Assembly: GCA_032158295.1 (NCBI GenBank)
Contig: CM063253.1
Span: 7,161,001-7,225,000, forward strand
Reading direction: 5' to 3'
DNA: 64,000 bases
Origin: Pycnopodia helianthoides
Taxonomy: Eukaryota > Echinodermata > Asteroidea > Forcipulatida > Asteriidae
Below are positions 60,401-64,000 of this stretch, piece by piece; within the stretch, counting starts at the first letter, position 1, and each line of letters opens with the position of its first letter. The notes beneath the pieces were generated by a model. The model saw nothing but the letters and a program-made list of their open reading frames with translations, ran no database searches and had not been told where the DNA came from. The position numbers and the translations under genes are program-made.

Positions 60401-60759
60401 CGACCCCCCCAAAAAAACCGGTCACAACAGTGCCCTCAAAAGTCCTCTCTCCCATTCTGAATACTGTGTGGCTGTGGGATCTTTAGTTTTTTGTTTTACA
60501 ACTATTTGTCTGCAGGAATTTAAAACCGGTCGCTAGCGACCGGTCAGCGCTTGAATGTGTTAAAAGTCCTGGACGTTGAGTCTGAACTTGAGAGTTAACA
60601 AAAACTAATTCTGTGATCTTCCCTTGACTTTAGGAACTTCTGTCATCTCGCGAGAAAGTGCGAGAGTTGGTCGTGGCAAACAGTCGGTTACAAACCCACC
60701 TCATGGAGAAGAATGAAGAGATGCGCTCCCGCCTCAATAAGTACTTGGAGGATATCTCG
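37304..60759 (+). CDS. CCDC78-like protein with N-terminal kinesin-motor-like domain, 15 exons, 3'-incomplete
   Basis: Fifteen exons join in phase to 672 codons with no stop. Codons 1-325 resemble a kinesin motor: P-loop GESGSGKS (69-76), switch II DLPGAE (216-221) and SKLTNLLRDPLGGN, like the kinesin helix that follows the nucleotide site. Switch I is not recognisable: where NxxSSRSH is expected there is GEASRRTATV. Codons 330-672 are almost continuous coiled coil. They include LNEEERLKVSKMLVDLQI, which matches my recollection of the conserved segment of CCDC78 (deuterosome and centriole-amplification protein). The gene is probably ciliary or centriolar. The start is provisional: ATG 37304 has G at -3, but an acceptor site at 37294 shows an upstream exon. 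The 3' end lies beyond 60759, perhaps outside the window. Confidence 0.75.
38034..38263 (+). CDS. Kinesin-like gene, exon 2 (P-loop)
   Basis: The acceptor is TTTCAG and the donor GTACGT. It encodes FEAFYQQGDTNRAIYNDA and the nucleotide-binding loop FGESGSGKSFTLAGEG. A kinesin alpha-2-like helix follows (IIQMVINDLFVEVDELE). Confidence 0.9.
38440..38545. repeat. Inverted-repeat partner of 39225-39335 in intron 2
   Basis: ACATGTAAATGACAG, then GGGTGTCCAAAAGACAC and CTCTGGCTAACAC, recurs inverted near 39225-39335. The 38770-38945 block in between (CTCCGTTGCCCTGGTCTTGG) belongs to the dispersed family also seen at 10757, 21915 and 32253. Confidence 0.65.
39225..39335. repeat. Inverted-repeat partner of 38440-38545 in intron 2
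   Basis: GTGTTAGCCAGAGGGGTGTC, then GACACCCTGT and CTGTCATTTACATGT, mirror the left arm. Confidence 0.65.
39822..39861. repeat. (GAAT)n microsatellite
   Basis: About ten perfect copies of a four-base unit lie in intron 2. Confidence 0.95.
40053..40183 (+). CDS. Kinesin-like gene, exon 3
   Basis: The acceptor is CTTTCAG and the donor GTAACT. VKIRMYEIYSEIIRDLLNP is a clear match to the kinesin strand with the motif S(Y/F)xEIYNExxxDLL. Confidence 0.92.
40575..40970 (-). repeat. SINE with a tRNA-Ser/Leu-like head, copy 1
   Basis: On the minus strand the head reads GTGGCCGAGCGGATAAGAGC (A box of a long-variable-arm tRNA) and GTGGGTTCGAGTTCTGG (B box). The body contains CACCATGTAATGGTATAC and CTACGTTTT. 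It shows about 400 bases of homology with 56485-56896. Confidence 0.85.
41325..41518. repeat. Palindromic MITE, GGGCCCAATTTCATAGAGCT family
   Basis: The left GGGCCCAATTTCATAGAGCT is inverted at the right end (AGCTCTATGAAATTGGGCCC). Family members are at 50120-50314 and 58528-58688. Partial or decayed ones lie at about 41063-41324, 46640-46781, 49430-49552 and 55190-55305. Confidence 0.9.
42004..42147 (+). CDS. Kinesin-like gene, exon 4 (degenerate switch I)
   Basis: The acceptor is GTTTTAG and the donor GTATCA; 48 codons, phase 0. VSSASTAVSTFKGG lies where kinesins have the loop before switch I. FGEASRRTATVVEILLIQ takes the place of NxxSSRSHxIFxI. Confidence 0.88.
43258..43454 (+). CDS. Kinesin-like gene, exon 5 (switch II)
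   Basis: The acceptor is TCCCAG and the donor GTAAGT. FTFVDLPGAEKLASEP corresponds to kinesin DLAGSER, and NRSILALGNLIEELAH to the following helix NxSLxxLGxxIxxL. Confidence 0.93.
43636..43985. repeat. ~350-base repeat, inverted copy at 61299-61652
   Basis: CTAGCCCGGCGTGCATTGTC at one end and GGGCTACTTTACAAAAACCT at the other are both found inverted in the distal copy. The interior matches almost throughout. Confidence 0.85.
44821..44893 (-). repeat. tRNA-derived SINE head, decayed
   Basis: It has GAGCAGATGTCTTACCACTA, as in the copy at 3792-3863. The B box is damaged (ACTCGGATTGGATG). Confidence 0.65.
46358..46532 (+). CDS. Kinesin-like gene, exon 6 (end of motor)
   Basis: The acceptor is TTTTTCAG and the donor GTAGAG; 1 + 174 bases. 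ESKLTNLLRDPLGGNCKT is the kinesin SKLTxLLxDSLGGN motif. NAADYFGRIVN corresponds to kinesin TLxFAxRxxxI. Confidence 0.93.
46832..46900 (-). repeat. tRNA-derived SINE head
   Basis: On the minus strand it has GATAGCTCAGTTGGTAGAGC (A box) and TTGGTTCAAATTCCGC (B box). The same family is at 47145-47207 about 300 bases on. There is no acceptor-stem pairing. Confidence 0.75.
47145..47207 (-). repeat. tRNA-derived SINE head
   Basis: GATAGCTCAGTTGGTAGAGC followed by TTGGTTCAATTTTTC is very close to 46832-46900. It lies 85 bases upstream of exon 7. Confidence 0.75.
47292..47417 (+). CDS. Kinesin-like gene, exon 7
   Basis: The acceptor is AATCTTAG and the donor GTAAGA; 42 codons. It is the linker into the coiled coil (RARLLDLQAQKG, SEELISNNGKLVKEN). 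Confidence 0.9.
47955..48086 (+). CDS. Kinesin-like gene, exon 8 (coiled coil)
   Basis: The acceptor is CTCCAG and the donor GTTAGT; 44 codons. It shows heptad-rich MKLREEERYLRRKLDQLQI and ILNEEERLK, the first half of the CCDC78-type conserved block. Confidence 0.92.
48112..48932. repeat. TTAGGACTAGTCCTA-type palindromic element interrupted by a LINE fragment
   Basis: The left arm (CACAAAACTCTTCCTAACTT, then GGACTAGTCCTAGGC, 48122-48168) and right arm (GAGATAGGACTAGTCTTAAG to TCTTTGTGAAATCAGCCCCT, 48844-48930) are the two ends of the element seen whole at 52477-52638. Sequence between them holds LINE-derived coding sequence. Confidence 0.75.
48370..48526 (+). pseudogene. 3' end of a LINE reverse-transcriptase ORF
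   Basis: The frame reads RTSLFRNSPVQRGTNYWNSL, then KSALNLSNFAKKMKAQFLNS and a stop. RGxxxWNSLxxxLKxxxSLxxFKxxLK is the typical C-terminus of non-LTR retrotransposon polyproteins. The upstream frame is broken. Confidence 0.75.
49047..49160. repeat. Inverted-repeat element, second copy of the 8485-8613 family
   Basis: GATGCTAGGTGGCAGCAGAC on the left and GTCTGCTGCCTCCTAGCATC on the right are inverted. The centre holds GCGCATGCTCAGA. Confidence 0.8.
49262..49348 (+). CDS. Kinesin-like gene, exon 9 (CCDC78-type block)
   Basis: The acceptor is TCGTCAG and the donor GTAAGA; 29 codons. It encodes VSKMLVDLQIGNSKIKEN. Confidence 0.9.
49885..50345 (+). repeat. tRNA-derived SINE interrupted by a palindromic MITE
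   Basis: The head is GGCGTAGTAGTATCT (A box) and CTGGTTCGAATCCCG (B box). The body has ATCTAAAACTGAAACTTCTT and GGTTCTTGGCTAGTATAGTG. After GAGAGTCCT the GGGCCC MITE (50120-50314) intervenes, and the SINE resumes with CTTTACAACCAGAATT. The related copy at 53850-54125 is uninterrupted at that point. Confidence 0.8.
50459..50844 (+). repeat. TTAA-flanked MITE, copy 2 (complete)
   Basis: TTAA at 50455-50458 and 50845-50848 flank ends AGGAACATTACAGAACTGG and CCAATTCTGTAATGTTCCT. Confidence 0.92.
50887..51066 (+). CDS. Kinesin-like gene, exon 10 (coiled coil)
   Basis: The acceptor is GGGCAG; the donor GTCGGA is weak but is the only one that keeps the frame. 60 codons. The acceptor lies only 42 bases after a TTAA MITE. 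Confidence 0.85.
51353..51441. repeat. (CT)n microsatellite, about 88 bases
   Basis: An uninterrupted CT dinucleotide run lies in intron 10. Confidence 0.97.
51815..52050 (+). repeat. tRNA-derived SINE, same family as 49885-50345
   Basis: The B box is CCGGTTCGAATCCCACC. The body has GATTGGGTTTTCAGTCCCTA and CACGTCTAAAACTGAA. Confidence 0.75.
52130..52306 (+). CDS. Kinesin-like gene, exon 11 (coiled coil)
   Basis: The acceptor is TTCACAG and the donor GTGAGT; 59 codons of Leu/Glu/Lys-rich heptads (LGLELLNLLNAKVTLLKQEE). Confidence 0.92.
52477..52638. repeat. Near-perfect 162-base palindromic MITE
   Basis: GGGGTCGATTTCACAAAACT at the left is exactly inverted at the right. The arms stay paired through TTAGGACTAG and CTAAGAGATAGGACTAGTCC. 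The centre is near 52557. Confidence 0.95.
53121..53220. repeat. 50-base tandem duplication
   Basis: AGATGCTGAGGATCTTGCCT and AGATGCTAAGGATCTTGGCT start the two copies. The rest is identical. Confidence 0.95.
53269..53649 (-). repeat. TTAA-flanked MITE, copy 3 (complete)
   Basis: TTAA flanks at 53265-53268 and 53650-53653. The ends are AGGAACATTACAGAATTG and CCAATTCTGTAATGTTCCT. The orientation is opposite to copies 1 and 2. Confidence 0.92.
53850..54125 (+). repeat. tRNA-derived SINE, complete copy
   Basis: The A box is TTGGCGTAGTGGTATCTTGC and the B box CCGGTTCAAATC. The body has CCACACCTAAAACTAAAACT and GGTTCTTGGCTAGTATAGTG. The end is ACAACCAGAATTAATAAATG. Confidence 0.82.
54153..54221. 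repeat. Short hairpin element
   Basis: CAGGGTCGTGGCCGTGCGAT, then AAAGGACC, is inverted as GGTCCTTTATTGCATGGCCACGACCCTG (28 bases, split here by position: 54194-54221). The loop is about 13 bases. Confidence 0.85.
54395..54530 (-). repeat. tRNA-derived SINE fragment, left of an inserted MITE
   Basis: It has CTCAGATGGGATTCAAACCC (B-box side) and TGACCTTTGCCATTC. It is related to 3792-3863. It breaks off at the MITE starting 54531, and SINE-like CTATATACACATCGGTG continues at 54877. Confidence 0.65.
54531..54875. repeat. Palindromic MITE with CCTTTTGTCAAGGC ends
   Basis: CCTTTTGTCAAGGC and its inverse GGCCTTGACAAAAGG bound the element. Internal arms GGAGACCACGC, then CACTAGGGCCTTTTCCAACT, are inverted at 54760-54817. 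CTATATACACAT occurs on both flanks and may be the target duplication. Confidence 0.75.
54950..55110 (-). repeat. tRNA-derived SINE fragment, minus strand
   Basis: It has GGATTCGAACCGGG (B box) and TTTAGATGTGGG with AAACCCAATCCACATGC, the reverse of the 51815 copy. Confidence 0.7.
55594..55644 (+). CDS. Kinesin-like gene, exon 12 (17 codons)
   Basis: The acceptor is a long pyrimidine tract plus CAG; the donor is GTACTT. It encodes ADEIGASEMDREELQNK and is in phase on both sides. Confidence 0.85.
56353..56441 (+). CDS. Kinesin-like gene, exon 13
   Basis: The acceptor is TTGTTTCAG and the donor GTAAGT. It encodes LFSTRDRMKSKFDEMRNQYD and ends with two bases of a split codon. Confidence 0.9.
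56485..56896 (-). repeat. SINE with a tRNA-Ser/Leu-like head, copy 2
   Basis: The minus-strand head has GTGGCCGAGCGGATAAGAAC and GTGGGTTCGAATCCCAG. It is homologous to 40575-40970 over its length. Confidence 0.85.
57568..57877. repeat. MITE with CTCTTTCGCTACGG ends and TTAR flanks
   Basis: The left is TTAG then CTCTTTCGCTACGGTGAG. The right is TTACGGAGTGAAAGAG then TTAA. This is a third TTAA-type family in the window. Confidence 0.65.
57884..58432. repeat. Candidate MITE with TTCATACTYGCTRCG ends
   Basis: TTCATACTCGCTGCG at the left is inverted as CGTAGCAAGTATGAA at the right. GCGTACGCAGCACGCTGCGT near 57908 forms an internal hairpin. It abuts the previous element. Confidence 0.55.
58528..58688. 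repeat. Palindromic MITE, GGGCCCAATTTCATAGAGCT family
   Basis: The left end is intact. The right end reads GCAGCTCTATAAAATTTGGCCC.. in decayed form. It lies directly upstream of exon 14. Confidence 0.8.
58770..58848 (+). CDS. Kinesin-like gene, exon 14
   Basis: The acceptor is TAATCTTAG and the donor GTAAAT; 1 + 78 bases. It encodes VELNTALKKARQTTRDSQHK. A palindromic MITE ends about 80 bases upstream. Confidence 0.9.
59250..60325 (-). pseudogene. LINE RT C-terminal fragment split by a DNA transposon
   Basis: On the minus strand, 60325-60164 encodes LCWAGHVARLADYRLL and FGELSTGNRNRRAQHKRYKD. 59456-59300 encodes HHQWTTLAADRKAWRP. WAGHVxR, GELxxGxRxxGxxxxRYKD and WxxLAADRxAWR are consecutive motifs at the end of one LINE group. 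The two halves are separated by the element at 59462-60158. Confidence 0.75.
59462..60158. repeat. 697-base non-autonomous DNA transposon with AGACT target duplication
   Basis: The terminal repeats are GTGCAAGTCTCGCG and CGCGCAAGACTTGCAC. The flanks AGACT (59457-59461 and 60159-60163) are a 5-base direct duplication. There is no transposase frame. Confidence 0.85.
60634..60759 (+). CDS. Kinesin-like gene, exon 15, last visible
   Basis: The acceptor is GACTTTAG and the donor GTAAGT; 42 codons (ELLSSREKVRELVVANSRLQ). The good donor means the gene continues. No further exon was recognised before 64000. Confidence 0.9.
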
Positions 60760-61298
60760 GTAAGTCTAGAAGCAAGATGATGTTATGTTGCTTTTTTTAT
60801 CATTTACAAATCACGTATCATTCCTGTTAAATGGTGTGCACAACATTAAAAACATTCACAGATTCACACACAACTTACTTACATTGTATATGGCTGGTCA
60901 TGGTGGAAAACTTCCCTTGAAATACATTTTTTGCTTGATATCCCGTAAAAGAAATGAGAAAAACAACTAGTTTTGATCTCTCCCGAGACCCTATGTTTGA
61001 AATATAAGTTTTTTTTCCCCAGTACTTTCTTGTGACTCCATTGACCAACTGAGCTTAAACTTTCACATGTTTGTTGTTTTATGTATATGTTGGGTCACAT
61101 CAAGTTTGGATACTGGTCTTTGGTATTATCACTGTTGCCCGTGTACTTCAAAGCCTGAAGACAAAGTGCAGGTTTGGCAATTATTGGAAAAACAAGTTTC
61201 AATCTGAAGGGCCTACTAGTTATTAAAGTTCATACCATTACCAATTTTCCAGAGAAATATTTCCACAATAGAGATTGTCAAAGTCAAGTAAATAGCCA

Positions 61299-61652
61299 GG
61301 CCTTGCGCTTAAGCTTTTTGTAAAGTAGCCCGCCGAGCCAGTAAACTGTGCATTTTACTTGCCCCCAGGAAGGTTTAGTAGCCCAGATTTTAAACAGGAA
61401 TTACCATAAATGTAATGTTCGGATGTGTTAATGTAAACGATAACAACCAGTTTAATGATCAAATGAAGTTATATTTAACACTCAATAATGAATAACACAC
61501 ATTTATACATTAATTATTCACATCTGAAAAGGAAGAAATGAGCATTTTAAACAAGTAGGTTGTACAGTTTTTAGTAGCCCACAGGGCAAGTTGAGAAGTG
61601 GTGTTTACTAGCCCGTAGCAGTTTTTACTAGACATTGTACTCCGGGCTAGTG
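61299..61652. repeat. Inverted partner of the 43636-43985 repeat
   Basis: It contains AAAGTAGCCCGCCGAGCCAG, then CCCCCAGGAAGGTTTAGTAG, as the reverse of the proximal copy. It ends at the TTAA of MITE copy 4. Confidence 0.85.
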
Positions 61653-61656
61653 TTAA

Positions 61657-62031
61657 AGGAACATTACAGAATTGGTTTTTGCTAACAAACAGTTGCTTGC
61701 AGTGTAAGCACTTTATGTAATCCACCATATACATAAACTGACAAACCTGTAGAAGTTTGAGATCGATCGGCCATCTGGGTCACGAGAAAATAGTGAAAAA
61801 ATGATTACACATTTGCAGGAAATCATATAGATTCAACAAATGAATAAAACGCTCACTGAGCGATAAACTCCAATCGGAAAATGAGTTTATTCATTTCTCA
61901 TCAAATATGGCATTTCAGACAGAAATATTTCAAGAGATGTTTTCTACTGTCATCATCATTAGATCGTGTAAGTTTTATGTAAATCTGTGATCAAAAGTAT
62001 ATTTTACAATTACCAATTCTGTAATGTTCCT
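61657..62031 (-). repeat. TTAA-flanked MITE, copy 4 (complete)
   Basis: TTAA at 61653-61656 and 62032-62035 flank ends AGGAACATTACAGAATTGG and CCAATTCTGTAATGTTCCT. The right TTAA is shared with the next element. Confidence 0.93.
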
Positions 62032-62035
62032 TTAA

Positions 62036-62536
62036 CCACTTAACTGCGTATGACGAGATATCTCGTCATCGCCAACTTACCCTTATATTGCGTATGAGGT
62101 CAAAGACATGCTCTGTGACCCCGGGTAATCCCCTCTTACGTGTCTTGTATGACGAGATATCTCGTCATCACAAAGTTACAGTCAGGCAGTGTGTGGCGCC
62201 ACCAATCGGCGAGTTTTCTTACTAAATATGCCGACTTCACGAAAGCAACCGCGCTTGTCATGTGTGCAAGCTTTGACCCAAGCTTTGGATTCAGATCTTG
62301 AATTGTCAGACTCTCTTATGTCTGTTGATCGTGATGATGATTCACAAATTGAAGAGCCATGTTTACAAGGTGCTGAAGACATTGATGATACAGCAGCCTC
62401 AGATATAAGTGGGGATAATCGGAGCAATTCAGGGTCTGAGCATAGCTTTCCATTTATCCTTTTTTTGCATTGTTTTCCTTAAATTAATTCCGCATTGGGG
62501 GTTTAGCTAACGATAAATAATTCCGCAGTTAAGTGG
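62036..62536 (+). mobile_element. piggyBac-type transposon remnant (501 bases)
   Basis: Inverted ends CCACTTAACTGCG and CGCAGTTAAGTGG are flanked by TTAA (62032-62035, 62537-62540). The subterminal region carries ATGACGAGATATCTCGTCAT twice. The interior holds the start of a transposase frame only, so most of the element was deleted. Confidence 0.85.
62228..62482 (+). pseudogene. N-terminal remnant of a piggyBac-type transposase (84 codons)
   Basis: It begins MPTSRKQPRL and is rich in Asp/Glu/Ser (LDSDLELSDSLMSVDRDDDS, then DDTAASDISGDN), like the acidic N-termini of PGBD proteins. The catalytic Asp domain is absent. Identification rests on the terminal repeats and TTAA target as much as on the protein. 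Confidence 0.6.
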
Positions 62537-62757
62537 TTAAGGGCAAGCCCTGATAGCATTTGAAGACCCCACAAACTACCAATGCTCCTTCAGACTGCCA
62601 CTATCGATACAAGCCTTGTAATTGTGTTCAGTTCTTTGTGTTTGTCTGTAGTGCATAAAAGTATTAGTTATTTTGCTCTGTAAACATGCGTGCATTGAGA
62701 CCTGTTAATTTTATATTGTTCATTGGTGGCCCGACAGCATGGTTCACTTAACGATCT

Positions 62758-62786
62758 TTTATTATTATTATTATTATTATTATTAA
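62758..62786. repeat. (TTA)n microsatellite
   Basis: About nine copies of TTA. Confidence 0.95.
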
Positions 62787-63059
62787 GTATTATTTATACA
62801 GGGTAGCCCCATCAGTATCAAAACACTGTTATCCCTGGGGGGCCCTGTAGAAAAGCAATACACAGAACAAGGGGGAAAACATGAAAGAACAACCCCATAT
62901 AAAGCAACAACAGCAATCAGAACCACCAGGAACAAAAGCAGAGAAACCAAATACCAAGTTAGAAACAAAACAAATCAATGTAAGTAGTTATCATACCTCT
63001 ACCTTGACCTCTTGTGGTTGTTTTTTTTTTTTAATATCCCGTAGTTAGTGCAATCTCTT

Positions 63060-63341
63060 GTTATTTAAAGGCAGGGTATACTTTTGGTAATTCTTAAAGA
63101 CCACTATCCCAACATATGCATAAAATAACAAATCTGTGAAATTTTGGGCTCAATAGGTCATCAGGTGAATGAGAATGAATTCACCGGGCCTCGAAATCAG
63201 GTTATTTAAAGGCAGGGTATACTTTTGGTAATTCTTAAAGACCACTATCCCAACATATGCATAAAATAACAAATCTGTGAAATTTGGGGCTCAATAGGTC
63301 ATCAGGTGAATGAGAATGAATTCACCGGGCCTCGAAATCAG
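63060..63341. repeat. 141-base tandem duplication
   Basis: Two copies starting GTTATTTAAAGGCAGGGTAT differ by about one base (TTTTGGGC against TTTGGGGC). Both include the left end of the AGGCAGGGTATAC TTAA element family. Confidence 0.95.
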
Positions 63342-64000
63342 GGGAACAAATCCACAAGACCGCAGGGCTTGTAGCTCAAAACTTTGACTGCACCAGAAAA
63401 ACAAGATCAGAAATCAAAATGAGAAAAAAAGACTATACACACAGTTTCACATTTGAACTGTTTTTATTTGAGCAAGCACTAATAGAAGATTTATCTTATT
63501 TGTCTTATTGGTAATACTTCAATACTCAACAGAACTGAAAGATGCATGTATTTCTCAGTTTAACCCTCCTACTGTCAGTGACTCTTGGCAACATTTTCCA
63601 GTGAGTTGACCAACCATTTGAGACCATTCGACTGCCAAGGTTGTGTACGGTGGCACAACTGTGCACAGAACTAACTGTGTACTGTGTACATGCATTCCCT
63701 CATGGTATCATATTGCAGGCTGGCAGAGTTTATCTATCATTCAAAACCACAGTGAATGGTAGTGAATGGTCAGACAGCAAGAGGGTTAAATTAAAAATAA
63801 CAGTGAGGTAGTATTATTAAAAAACACAAGACCGCCGGACTTGTGTAGTCGTAAAGTTTACTGGCCCTATGCTAAACTCACAGGCCTCAGGCCTGCAGGC
63901 CAGTGTAAATTTCAAGTCCAGTGTAAATTTCAAGTCCAGTGTAAATTTCAAGCCCTGCTCACTGTTCGAAAAACCAATGATGTTTTTCCGCTTTGAAGTT
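63342..64000. other. Non-coding sequence at the window end
   Basis: No exon was recognised. A short tandem phrase GTCCAGTGTAAATTTCAA repeats about three times near 63900-63950. The nearby GACCGCCGGACTTGTG phrase resembles 39080. Confidence 0.55.

Overview
This is a 64 kb piece of animal genomic DNA. Evidence for a eukaryote: AT-rich non-coding sequence, spliced exons with GT/AG borders, tRNA-headed SINEs, LINE remnants, TTAA-flanked piggyBac-type elements and many palindromic MITEs. The style of the repeats, a TRIM/NHL gene and a CCDC78-like kinesin gene suggest a marine deuterostome, most likely an echinoderm (perhaps a sea star). The taxon is an inference and rests on no single diagnostic sequence.

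Layout. (1) 1-1498, + strand: the 3' part of a B-box/NHL-repeat TRIM-type gene, cut by the window edge. (2) 1.5-9.2 kb: non-coding, dominated by a ~1.8 kb nested palindrome at 2836-4670. (3) 9.2-36.2 kb, - strand: a tandem array with a unit of about 5.2-5.6 kb, holding five copies (A to E) of a single-exon gene for a type I membrane protein. Each protein has a signal peptide, two Ig-like domains, a transmembrane helix and a tyrosine-bearing tail. A (655 aa) has a tail made of repeated ~60-residue units. B and C (438 and 437 aa) have one unit and a stop codon that removes a C-terminal YASI motif. D is frameshifted in the transmembrane helix and would be secreted. E is a decayed pseudogene. The spacers are homologous to one another and carry MITEs with perfect TGACGTCA (CRE) sites. 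(4) 37.3-60.8 kb, + strand: fifteen phase-consistent exons (672 codons, open at the 3' side) of a CCDC78-like gene with a degenerate kinesin motor domain followed by a long coiled coil. Its introns are full of transposable-element debris. (5) 60.8-64 kb: intron or downstream sequence with a TTAA MITE, a piggyBac remnant and a 141 bp tandem duplication.

The Ig array is the best candidate for an undescribed system. It looks like a small lineage-specific family of paired, immune-receptor-like proteins. Divergence is concentrated in one loop of the first Ig domain, while the second Ig domain and membrane segment stay nearly constant. The tails differ by repeat expansion, nonsense truncation and frameshift to a soluble form. 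The TRIM and kinesin genes are unrelated neighbours.
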